From Norana najaformis (lineage: Eukaryota; Annelida; Clitellata; Crassiclitellata; Hormogastridae): 64,000 bases of DNA. The DNA lies in the NCBI GenBank assembly GCA_964023275.1, contig OZ029920.1:3897438-3961437 (forward strand). The letters are read 5' to 3'. Both the position numbers and the translations under genes were made by a program. Below the pieces are notes generated by a model. The model worked only from the letters and a program-made list of their open reading frames with translations. It made no database searches and was not told the DNA's origin. Positions 11,290-21,112 of this stretch are shown piece after piece (within the stretch, counting starts at the first letter, position 1; each line of letters starts with the position of its first letter).

Positions 11290-11745
11290 CACAGTATCGA
11301 AGGTATCCCTAAGTTTGGCCACAGCTCTGCTTACATTTCGGAGGAGCTTCACTGGCTGCCTATCCAGGAGCGTATAAAATTTAAAATCCTGGCTCTTGTA
11401 CGCAATTGTCTCTTAGGTTGCGCCCCATTTTATCTTAGGGACCTCTGTGGTTTGGCCTCCTCCATTCCGGGCCTTAGACTTCTTCGTTCGGCGGTACGGG
11501 GTGACTTGCTTGTCCCATCGGTCCGAACAGCTACGGTCCAGCGCAGAGGTTTTGCTGTGGTTGGTCCCGCTTTTTGGAATGGGCTTCATAGTAACCTACG
11601 CCAGGAACTTCTTAGTCTATCCCCCCTCTTTTCCGCGAGCGCTTGAAGACCTTCTTATTTCCCAGTGCTTCTAAGTTGTAGAGGCCGGGAGCGCCTCTGA
11701 GGGGTTTACCTCGAAGTGGAGCTTTATTTTTTTATTACATTACAT
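11290..11745 (+). mobile_element. LINE (CR1/L2-like) 3' end nested in piggyBac
   Basis: The coding part reads GHSSAYISEELHWLPIQERI, then FKILALVRNCLLG, PFYLRDLC, and later RRGFAVVGPAFWNGLHSNL. This is the C-terminus of a CR1/L2-type reverse transcriptase, 5'-truncated as is usual for LINEs. A frameshift around 11640 precedes the end. A 3' UTR with an inverted CGGGAGCGCCTC/GAGG stem-like segment leads into a (TTACA)n-type tail at about 11728-11746. The piggyBac remnants on both sides show that the LINE inserted later. Confidence 0.75.
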
Positions 11746-11748
11746 TAC

Positions 11749-12267
11749 AACAGTGTTATTACCACTGCATCGAATTTTGGGACAGTAGAAGAAGGTCATG
11801 TGCAGAGATAGTCACAGAGCTACAAGAACGTCGTATATGTTTCTTATTCTACCATGTTCCACCTCTACAATCAAGGTATGGGGGCGTTGACCAGTTAGAT
11901 CAGCTGGTTGTTTGTCACAGAACACGGATCAGGCAATGGAAATTGTGGTGGCCAATCTTTCTATACCTGTTCAACGTAACATTGGTCAATGCGTGATATC
12001 TCTCTTGCAAAGTTCACAGCGGCTTCAGGTGCCAGCTAGTTGTAAGACTACTCAAGTGCTACTATGGTGTGCCAGAAACACAAGGTCAACGCGATCCTGC
12101 TGTACTGTCTGATGTAAGGTACCATGGTAACAATCAATAGATTGTACTAGTAGACACAGACCGCCGTTGCAAGGCTTGTACGAAGAAGACAATAGGGCCT
12201 ATATCTTTGTGAGAAATGTGATGTATGCCTTCATCCTGACTGTTACAAGTACTGTCACACTGCATGA
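11749..12267 (+). pseudogene. piggyBac transposase, C-terminal remnant
   Basis: Three reading frames must be combined to follow it. NSVITTASNFGTVEEGHVQR precedes a stop. Then YGGVDQLDQLV and RIRQWKLWWPIFLYLFN lead to a stop after LVNA. Then the GVP...RSTRSCCT region is followed by the zinc tail with CKAC, CEKC and HPDC. GVD..DQ is the last catalytic-domain landmark of the family. At least two frameshifts and two stops make it non-functional. Confidence 0.75.
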
Positions 12268-12699
12268 AACCTCATATAGTAAATAGATATGACAAATCAT
12301 CAAGAACATTCTGGAAACATTGCATTTATAGATTAGCAGGACTGATTCTGTGACAGTAACTTAAGTTATGGTTATCACTGGACTAGTGTCCGACGTCCTT
12401 TATAACGGACAGTATGTAAAGTACTCGTGTTGTAGTTGGTAGCAATAAATAAGCTATCAGCTATGTTACTGCACTAACTGTTGAGATTTATGAAACTATA
12501 AATTGACCTGTTCAGTTGTGCAACTTTTGGCACTAATGCAAATTTTATGTGGTTTCTCTCTCGTTCAGTGATTACGCGCGCAGTTTTTATATTTTGAAAA
12601 TGATTGATTTCCTTGTTGAAATAAAGCATCAAAATTAGGCAATCTAACATTATGGCTTACTGCGGTCTGAAGTTCAATTTAAATCTTAAAATAGTAAAA

Positions 12700-12930
12700 T
12701 TGGAAATCGTAAACACGAGATTTCTACAGCGCCCAAAGAAGCTACATCGTGGAAACCAGCTTATTCACGGGCGATCAGTCAAAACAGGATCGGCAGACAT
12801 GTGAGTCAGAATCGTTTCCGGGTCAAGATCCAAGAGTCAGGCAGCCAGACAGTCAGCCGGCTACTGTCGGTGGTATTTGGAATTGAAGCGGGAACATAGA
12901 TAAGCGGAAGTAGAGTTGTTCAAATATCCT
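12700..12930 (-). repeat. Inverted copy of the dispersed repeat at 4130-4345
   Basis: The reverse complement contains TGACTCTTGGATCTTGACC and GTGAATAAGCTGG in the same order and spacing as at 4150-4300. Homology may extend to about 12650. I see no gene from 12411 to 13738: the stretch is AT-rich and has only short open frames. Confidence 0.6.
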
Positions 12931-13737
12931 TACAAAGAAAAGAAAAGTAGTCTCTTAAGCTAATCCCTAGAGGCACCGCGGGAAAGAAATGTCGACGACT
13001 TCACTTTTGCAAACTCGGCTTATGAGGGCTGGAAAGTCCTCTCCCTCGCCCGCCATATCTTCCCATCAGCAATGTACCGTCAGTGTACTAATTTTATAGC
13101 TATATTCACCTTATCAGCAACATACACGTTTTACCAGTGTATTAATTTTATAGCTGAGGTTGCTAGAGGACACATGTGGCTCAGCAAATTTCAAAACATT
13201 TTTCTGCCATGAAAGATATTTGAACGTCCAATCTTTCAGTTTACAGACCACCACGTGGACCATTAGACTTTCAACCACATCCTTACTAAATGCAGATGAA
13301 AGTGTTGTTCTATAAAAAATTTTGTGATGGCGGGAAGTTTTGCGCGTAAGACGTTCTGTCAAAATATTTACCAATGGCTATTCTTAGGCGAAAGAGCAAA
13401 AAGAAGTAACTTGCCAGAGACGAACTTTGACTACAACGGCGTTAATCATTAGCACCTACAATTTTAGTTTGTGCTAACCGAGATATCGAATGTGAATGGA
13501 GGCTACAACTATAGACGCCAACAGAGTTGATGGTAAGCTATTGACCGGTAGGCTTTTACATCAGCTTTTTGGGCCTAAGCATCCGTCACTACCGCACTTG
13601 GGTGCTGCCAGTCTAAAACCTGGATAAAGGATATCGACGCTTATCATACCTGTTATGACACAGTGTCGTTAACCAGAAACTACACACATCACCATGCAAA
13701 CTGCTGTTATAATCTCTAATAAAATTACAGGTGATAG

Positions 13738-13960
13738 AATTTAGAAATTTGCTATATCGTCTACCACGGTCCATACGCGGGGACCTAAGCGGTATGGCGC
13801 TCATTCAAACGGACAGGGCTGGTGAAAGGTCTCAATCGATCAGTTCATTGGAAAAGGAATATTGTCGAGGTCATAAAGTCGCATTTGAAAAGTGTGGGGT
13901 CTACGATTGTACTTTCACATTGACGTTAGAATTACATGATTTGAGCCGAAATAGAAAGTA
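13738..13960 (+). repeat. SINE-like dispersed repeat, copy 2
   Basis: This is the same family as 5870-6030, 16195-16392 and 42095-42285. All share an AGA-TTT-AAATCT-like start, a GGTCCATACG-type segment, GGGCTGGTGAAAGGTCTCA, and a CATTGGAAAAGGAATATTG-type block. A 76-codon frame runs through it, and the residues RGDLSGMALIQTDRAGERS correspond to a similar frame in the 42 kb copy. This probably reflects descent from one transcript, not a host gene. Confidence 0.5.
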
Positions 13961-14420
13961 GTTGGAAAGGAGAGTACGTTGTGCAGTCTAAGTTGCGACG
14001 CTGGCAAGCAGGATTAATATTTGACGCACGATACTTCGGGGGAACTCCTTGAGACCTCTAGGGTGCTGAACACAGGTTCACTAAAAGCCTGTGGTGCAAA
14101 GAATGGAGGGCAGGGGAAGGAAAGGTTGTCGTAAAATCATTTATTAAACATTCAATATGGCATAATACTTAAACTTTAGTCACATTGTATATACAACTTC
14201 AGCTGAATGCAATTCGAAAAATCTAGATGCAGACCCATGTGTGTGAACGACCTTTACGGGGATTTCTCTATTTGTCGGTGATCATGTTTTCATGTGATCA
14301 TGTGATCATCTTTTATATTTTGGGTCATGATTAGTTTTGTTACTAAAAAACGTCAGAAACTTAAGCTATCTAAGCGTGGAATGAAGTTGAAGGTGCATTA
14401 ATATTCTTACAAATACTATT

Positions 14421-14421
14421 G

Positions 14422-14491
<70 letters not shown>
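14421..14491. repeat. (CTA)n microsatellite
   Basis: About 23 nearly perfect CTA units, followed by a degenerate CTA/CCA/CAA tail to about 14585. It lies about 260 bases upstream of the first CARD exon. Confidence 0.95.
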
Positions 14492-14497
<6 letters not shown>

Positions 14498-14754
14498 TAC
14501 TACTATCACAACAACTACCACTGCTGATGTTGCTACTATTACTATTGCTACTGCTACTTCTATTACTAGAACTACTACTACTACGAAGCCCTTAAACTAA
14601 CCCCTGAAGATATGGGTGAATTTTAATCCAAATTACATATTTTTATTGCATTTAAGTCAACTTGCTTGAAGAGAGTTATTCGGTTGAATAAGACACTTCT
14701 TTCGGATGATTCAATCCCTTTGCTCATTGTGTTATTTGTGTTCATGCAATAAAG

Positions 14755-15022
14755 TAAACTTGAAGGAATTCATAAAGAGTAACGCAGAATGGCTAAGCGA
14801 ACATCTGGATCCAGACTTTGGCATTCTCGACGATTTACTTAAAAACCAAGTGCTGTCGAACAGAGAAGACAGTCAGGTCCAGTGTCTTCCCGACTCATTC
14901 GCCAGAAGAGATAAACTACTGGCCATTATTCTGGAAAAAGATCTTCACGAGAAGTTCATCGAGTCACTAAGATGCACCAAACAAACACACTTGGCCAACT
15001 TCATCGTCGCAAAGGGAGGCAG
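14755..15022 (+). CDS. CARD exon 1 of a CARD-CARD-TRADD-N-like gene
   Basis: The exon encodes about 88 residues (VNLKEFIKSNAEWLSEHL ... LDDLLKNQVLSNRED ... RRDKLLAIILEKDLHEKFIE ... TKQTHLANFIVAKGG). It has the helix pattern of a caspase-recruitment domain: a paired hydrophobic N-terminus, a D/E-rich helix 2-3 turn, and the late R..KLL.II motif before the FI.SL...Q..LA helix. CARDs mediate homotypic assembly of signalling complexes. The acceptor is at 14753-14754 (phase 1). The only GT donor, at 15023, leaves phase 2, which does not match the next acceptor. A GC donor at 15019 would leave phase 1 and restore the frame. Exons further 5' are not identified, so the true start codon is unknown. 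Confidence 0.7.
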
Positions 15023-15586
15023 GTGATCAAATTTTAGAATGAGGACTCGTATTTTTGCCTCATCCAGTGGCGAGTTTGAGGCAAACTCAAAGCATATATC
15101 AGCTGGATGGCAACGAACAAATTGCCTCTTTCTTGTACAGTGGTTTCACCTAGCTACCAATTTTATGCATTTTGAATCCCAAGAGATATATCTTTGCATT
15201 TACCAGACGGCATTGCCACCGCTCTTAAAATGTAGAAACATAAATAGGCCTTCACTCAATGCATAAAAAATCCCATGTTTATTCTTAGCATAACCAAAAC
15301 AATTTTGTTTCAACTAGCTTAATAAGTGTAGTCTGATAACTGGTTTCTCTGACCCATCGATTTCAACCTTTGTTGTACAAAGGTTTAACGCTTTGCGATT
15401 TTAATTACGATTTAACTTGGATTAGATTAGATTTGACATGATTATGCTGGATTATAGGAAGTCAGGTCACCATTCTGATTAAAAGCGACTATATAGATTA
15501 CAGCAAAAATTTCTTTGTACAGTCATAATGTTCGGTACCATGTAACCGTGGAAAACATGTAAGAGCGACAACTGAATGTGTTTTAG

Positions 15587-15892
15587 AACGTCAGTCAATG
15601 TTCGGCGATGATTGGCCGTTGACAGATCACGAAATCAAAACTCTGGACACAAATCGTGGAGCGCTGGTAGATCTGATTGAATCATGCGATCTTTTGTGTC
15701 TGTTGTATTCCAAGAATGTCATTAACTACAGGCAGATGGACGCCATTTCATCGAAGTCGACCAGGCACGAGAAAAACTATTTGCTGCTTGACATAATGAG
15801 AAGAAAGAGTTTGAATGACTACAGTCTGATGATCGATTGTCTACGTTTAACTAACCAAAGTCATATTGCACAGATTCTAATTGATGGCGAAG
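15587..15892 (+). CDS. CARD exon 2 of the same gene
   Basis: The exon lies between a TGTTTTAG acceptor (15579-15586) and a consensus GAAG|GTAAGT donor (15889-15898). It starts and ends in phase 1. It encodes about 102 residues (LTDHEIKTLDTNRGALVDLI ... LLCLLYSKNVINYRQMDAI ... RHEKNYLLLDIMRRKSLNDY ... CLRLTNQSHIAQILIDGEG). The order is the same as in exon 1: a LL..LL.S..I helix pair, the K.LLDI...K hallmark, and a closing LR.T.QSHIA.IL helix. A second tandem CARD is typical of immune adaptors and NLR or RLR-type sensors. Codon use and splice sites look intact. Internal ATGs exist, but none is favoured because the exon has a strong acceptor. Confidence 0.75.
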
Positions 15893-16194
15893 GTAAGTTC
15901 AACCTCTACATTGCAAACTATGGAATAGTAATCGCTAATGTTACTGGAATATACAAGCAAAAGAACTAACTAAAACTTAAGAACAAAGGGAAAGGACCCA
16001 ACTGCAATCGCTCTCAGAATAGACAGGACTTTGGCTCAAAATGTTTTGCTACGTTGTGAAAGAGTACATTACTATTACAGTTGCAGTTAGGTAAAGTAAA
16101 GCTAGGCTCGCTTTGTGAGCTCCTACTTCCCATATCTCTCCATCCAACAGTCCAGCCCTTGTTTACCAATCTCGAAATTTTTTGCCAGATTCAT

Positions 16195-16392
16195 ATTGAG
16201 TGGCTGTATTTCAGAGATTTAAATCTCAGGCTAGTGCGGTCCGTACACAGATACCTTAAATGGCGTGTCTCCCATTCACATGGACAGAAGCGGCAAACGA
16301 TCTCACCCGATAAATTCATTGAAAGCGAACAAGGTCGAGGCGATACAGTTGCTATAGAGAAAAATATACATTTACATTTACATTTACTTGCT
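16195..16392 (+). repeat. SINE-like dispersed repeat, copy 3 (inside the CARD-gene intron)
   Basis: It lies in the intron 15893-16460. It has the family order: TTTCAGAGATTTAAATCTC, then GGCTAGTGCGGTCCG, then CAAACGATCTCACCCGAT, ending in three tandem ACATTT units (16366-16386). Such a short-unit 3' tail is typical of LINE-mobilised SINEs. A protein-like frame (FRDLNLRLVRS) is shared with the 42 kb copy. Confidence 0.6.
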
Positions 16393-16460
16393 TAAATCAT
16401 TTCTGGGCTGATCCTTGTTTTGGCATTATAAAGTTAAAATGTAAAAAATGAATATTTCAG

Positions 16461-16823
16461 TGATTTTAGCGCTTCATGCCCATTTGGAAACACCGGACGA
16501 AGACAGAGTGGAGAAGGAAATCGTTGCAAAGTTAATCAATATTCTAAGCAGCAAAACCTTGGAAGAATCCGATCGCATATGGGAACAGACGAAACTCAAA
16601 CTGATAGCAGTGAAAAGGGGCCAAAGCGTCATTCTATATATTCACGTAAAGACTGTGGAAGAGCTAATATGCATAGAAGAAAGTATAGCGTCAGAAAAAC
16701 TAACTAAGCACATCACAGCGATGTTTAACCATCTGCTGGATCCCACAAGCATTACCAAACTGAACAACGTGTCCATTGATCATTCTGATGACGCCTTCAA
16801 AAAAGGGAGACAGCTATTATTAG
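16461..16823 (+). CDS. TRADD-N-like domain exon of the CARD gene
   Basis: The acceptor ATATTTCAG ends at 16460 and the donor TTAG|GTATGT follows 16823; both are phase 1 and so compatible with CARD exon 2. It encodes about 121 residues. An amphipathic N-terminal helix (EIVAKLINILSSKT) is followed by a strand-helix core: KLKLIAVKRGQSVILYIHV, then TVEELICIEESIASEKLTKH and ITAMFNHLL. The pattern of a strand, G-S-V-I-L, an E-L helix, ..S..L...I and ...L matches the alpha/beta N-terminal domain of TRADD and its invertebrate relatives, which link death-fold adaptors to TRAF-type signalling. The family assignment rests on pattern, not on an alignment, and could be wrong. The exon itself is clear. Confidence 0.6.
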
Positions 16824-17160
16824 GTATGTTAAATGACATATATGTTCAAGAATATTGTGAGCAGTACTGGCTATTGTAAAGTTTAGTTGCAAGAAATTCA
16901 AACAAGGAACCACTGCTTACTTAAAATGAAAAAATAACATGTAGTTTAGTAGAGATCTTGAGTCTTCTTCAATTTGTTGTTTCAGTAACATCTATTTTGT
17001 AGCATAGCCCATTCTGTAAATTAAAATAGTATTATTGACCTGCGATACTTGAAACAGAATACACATAGTCAGGTTATGCAATAATGATTTTTATATAAAT
17101 TATTTAGACTACAATGTAAACCATTTTATTTGGCAAAATTAATTTGTGTAAATCTTCTAG

Positions 17161-17359
17161 TTAAAGATCAGGTACAATTGGAAGATCAGCCTGAAACACA
17201 GGTACAAGAAAACACAAAGATGCATGAGATTTATGTAAGTGTTTTTAAAGATCAAGCCTTTTTTGATAAAATTTTAAAGATCAATAGCAATTTTCAGGGT
17301 CAGAAAAACTGCTGCAAACTGTCAACATAGCGCAGGATAAGATTGTTACATCTTCGTAA
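17161..17359 (+). CDS. Probable 3' exon(s) of the CARD gene
   Basis: Two candidate exons are seen. The first, 17161-17234, has a CTTCTAG acceptor and a TTAT|GTAAGT donor. It enters in phase 1 and encodes VKDQVQLEDQPETQVQENTK, a short acidic linker, leaving phase 0. The second starts after TTTTCAG at 17297. From phase 0 it gives GQKNCCKLST and stops at 17328-17330. If exon 3 is spliced to it directly in phase 1, it gives GSEKLLQTVNIAQDKIVTSS and stops at 17357-17359. Both routes keep an open frame, so alternative C-termini are possible. From 17360 to 18290 I see no gene; a likely LINE remnant is noted separately. Confidence 0.45.
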
Positions 17360-17819
17360 GGTGGGCAACCCTCAAAGGTCTTAATGACTGGGAAAGGTCG
17401 TCATAAATTTGTGACATAAACCGTCGATGAAACAGTTACTGTCATGACCAAAAAACAATTGGTACATTTTTCGGCGCACTGTTAAGTACGGTCTTTATAA
17501 TCTTCTCGACCGAAAATAACGTTAGCCCACCCTTAGAAGCTCTTAACGCTTTTTGCGACCCCCAGGTTAGAAAACTCAGCACCCATAATGTCAGCTCAGA
17601 TATTGTTAATATAGGTCGATAGTCACAAAGTTTTGTGTTTCAAGGTCAAGGATCTTCCTCAGCTCAGGTCGAAATAATACTAGCGTCACCTGGTCTCCCA
17701 TGCCAGCATACGACTGAGCTTCCTTTCAGCATGGTGGCGACGTTGGAGTATGTAGACCTGAGTTTACACAGGACATTTATAAAGCGTCTCTTCAAGAGAA
17801 ATAATCAGAGGCGCTAAAC

Positions 17820-18060
17820 CGAAATGGTGTTAAAAGTCATTAAGAACAAACTGTTCACTAGCAACCAACGCTTAGATAATAATTGGGCAGTGAATTTCAA
17901 AGCCTTGAACCAGCCACAGAGAACGCTAGAATGCCCAAGTGTTTTTGTGCGTCGCGCAAAAACAGTCAAAATGTCCGTTGATGGGTCAAAATAGAATTCA
18001 AATTTATTGCTTTTTTTACACCTTATATAAGCTCCAAGTCCATCGATCAGCACTTCAGTT
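17820..18060 (-). mobile_element. Antisense LINE 3' remnant
   Basis: The text around 17883-17935 (GTGAATTTCAAAGCCTTGA, then CCAGCCACAGAGAACGC) matches 52570-52605 in a minus-strand LINE and 2860-2890. Read on the minus strand this is the degenerate AGP.LWSSLP-type polymerase tail. It is heavily decayed. Confidence 0.35.
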
Positions 18061-18289
18061 CAAATGTTGAATACAGCTTTTATATTTAGAAATAAAACAG
18101 ACCACGAGAAAGAAGGCTTTACAACTACGTTAAGAAAACTATCAGGATGATAGTGGATTGAAACCATGAAGACGTACCAAGCAGCATTGCATTATCGTGT
18201 GAATAAGGGATCCTTCAAACTCTGCTGACTGATTGATATTTACCTTTTTGACGGGTGTATATACACCAATCGTTTACGTTTATATGCAT

Positions 18290-19187
18290 TGCGGCATAAA
18301 ATTAGTTTTAACGGCATTGGTTACGAACGCATCAACAGGATATGATATCCAAGTTGTGACTAAACCAATCTTCAGAACCACTGCTACTGACCCAATATAA
18401 TTGAGTAAAACAATGAGGAGGTTTCTCCCTATGCCTACCGGTTACACGTCTCTGTCTATTGAAGCATATGCTTAGAGATCAAAGCATTCAGGAGAAACTG
18501 GACCACAGACGGATTTTCCATACTGACGACACTTAAAATATCAAGCTGCCGAGAACATTGAAGAAACTAAGAAAGTTTTTACATGTTTTCCCTGTTGAAG
18601 AAACAATGAAAAATTTTTTACATGTTTTCCCTAAGTCCTAATTTCGCTAAGTACTTACAATGATTTTTCTAAGTAGGAATCACGCCAAATTTTGCTTTCA
18701 TTTTACTGTAGCGATGCCCTAGAATGCATATGTCTATAGATTGAGCACAGGTATGAAAAAAGAGGATGAGTTCAAATCTGTTCAGAATAAGGCGATCTTG
18801 GAGAATACTCAGAACTTATTTTCTGTGATGTCAATATATCTTAGAAAATGCTAGTGATAAATAGGCCACAATTTGTCATATAATTAAGAACTTAAAATCG
18901 GAAGTTAAAGTGAAGACTTTGGAAATGAATCTGTTGATATAGAAGATATAAGAATTAGTGAGCAAACGACGAACGACTATTCGTTAACATAAAAAACTGC
19001 TTCCTATTGGAATCATTGTACGCCGACGTTAATGTTGTGTTCGGTGACAGATTAAAAAAATTAACTAGCGCTAAACCTATCTTCTCAATCTTTTTTTCAT
19101 ATATTCATGCATTTTCAAAAGACACGAGTTGCAGTTAAAAAAGAATCCGAGTGATGTAAAATTCTGCTTCAGGTCGAACCAGTGAAT
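18290..19187 (+). promoter_or_regulatory. 5' flank of the intact TRIM-Kelch gene
   Basis: It shares blocks with 3415-4640 (copy 1) and 6085-6562 (copy 2), so it travelled with the gene during duplication and should contain the promoter and a 5' UTR exon. A CTGCTTCAG acceptor-like site ends at 19172, 15 bases before the ATG. No TATA box or initiator can be assigned with confidence. Confidence 0.4.
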
Positions 19188-21073
19188 ATGACTACAGCTG
19201 GACTTCAACTTCAGGAAGTGACAGAATGCTGTATATGTCTGAAAACATTTACTGATCCTAGAATGTTGCCATGCATTCATACGTTCTGTCTCGATTGTCT
19301 CAAACAAACAGCCGATGCAGAAAAGAAGAAAACGGGAGGGAATATGACTTGTCCCTTGTGCAGAAAAATGTTTACAATTCCAGAGGAAGGCTTGGATGGA
19401 CTCCAGAAAAACTTCTTCTTAGAACATCTCATGGAAGTCGCAACGATTTTGCAACTCACTAACATGTCAACCATTGTTTGTGATATATGTAAACAACTGC
19501 ATGAGGGGGACGAAGATACAAAAACTGCTACGATGTATTGCATAGAATGCAGAGACAACTTCTGCGAAATGTGTGCGAAAGTACATAAGTTCCAAAAATT
19601 GAGCAAAAATCATCATGTTGCGAAAATTGGAAGTGAAACCGAAGAGGACTTAAGAAGAATTTCATCGAACAGGATTTGCGAGGATCATAATGGAAAGCCT
19701 TTAGATTATTATTGCCCGAAATGTAAGAAAATTGTTTGTGCTTCTTGTTTGCTTGAAAAACATGGACCCCACAAATGCAAAGATGTGATCACAGTCGAAG
19801 AGGAATTCCGTCAAGCCATTGAAAGGAATGCATTAAAGATTTCAACCTTCGCCGATGAGATGTTATCAAAGCGAGAAAGCGTGGAGCAGAGAAGGGAAAA
19901 TATCCTATTAAAATTAGCAGATATAGAAAATGAAATTCGTCAAAGAAATGTGGAGCTTAAAGAAATGATAGATAGCCACACAAGTTCCCTGCTGGAGGAA
20001 TTGTATCTGATAAAACAAAAGCAGATCAAAGATTGTGAAAATGATAAAGAAGAAGCTGAACGTAATCACATCATATTAAAAAGTTTCGAGACGTTTTGCA
20101 CGGAACTAACGTCAAAAGGATCGGCTAGTGACATTTGCAGCTGCGTTGACAAATTGTCAATGAGAGCAGATGAGTTGGAAAGAGATCACAAGGCATTCAT
20201 TGTTCGTTCAGGTCAAAAGACCGACATTTCTTTCAAGGCAACAGATTTAGAAGAACTTCTATATACTTCAAACGGAAATATTGTGGGAAGAATTCAAGGT
20301 AATGTTTTTCCTTTTGGTCTACTTATTTACGCGTATAGGACCTTTGAATGTGAGAACTGTTTTAAAACATCATTTGAAGACTAATGTCTCATGATCCTTG
20401 TATTGATTTGACTTTAGCTTTAAGCCTTGGACAAAATTATGCGCATTGTTGTAACACATCATTGGTATTAAGCAGATATGTTGTCTCCTTATCGGCGTCG
20501 TGGTCTGAAGAGGATCTAGAGGAGTACCTAGAATCGGATCTCGATACCGGGATAGGGATTCTTGGGTCTCGTCTCGTTGTAGCATGTTGAAGTGTCGTGG
20601 GCAAGTCGCGAAACCCGATGTTCGTAACAAGTTGAAAAATCGCATTGTTACCCACTGTCACAAGTCGTAGAAAATGCATAGCCAGAAATGAGTTTAACAC
20701 AAGGAAAATTAATTCATCACCGCTTAATTGCATTTGGTGTTGTGCATTTCGAATTAGCATCTTGTTTTTTAAAACACCACAACAACTTTCTGTTTTGTGA
20801 TAGCGTTCGCCCTTCGCAACGCAATAGCTATGTGATTTGGAAATGGCATCATCATTGTTAACAACTAGTTTCAAACAACGGAATCTAAAATTCATCATAT
20901 CTATTGCTTTTCCATATATCACAACAGCAAGAAGAACAACAAAAACATCAACAACAATGAAAATAATAATAATAATAATAATAATAAATAATAATAATAA
21001 TAATAATAATAATTAATATTATTATAATAACAACAATAACAATAATAATAATAATAACAACAACAACAACAAC

Positions 21074-21112
<39 letters not shown>

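Larger units (their letters stand above)
10323..12410 (+). mobile_element. piggyBac-family transposon with 28-bp terminal inverted repeats
   Basis: The ends 10323-10350 and 12383-12410 are inverted repeats matching at 25 of 28 positions. The left end contains TTAA (10330-10333); the right equivalent is ATAA when read inward. Inside is a degraded transposase. The N-terminal part (10630-11070) is open. The C-terminal part (about 11749-12267) has the hallmark GVDQLDQLV, TRIRQWKLWWPIFLYLFN and LVNA motifs of the DDE_Tnp_1_7 family, and ends in a Cys-rich tail (RCKACTKK, CEKCDVC, CYKYCHT). The middle, including the catalytic aspartates, is missing or displaced by the nested LINE. The exact outer boundary is uncertain because the inverted repeat itself contains a near-palindrome. 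Confidence 0.8.
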
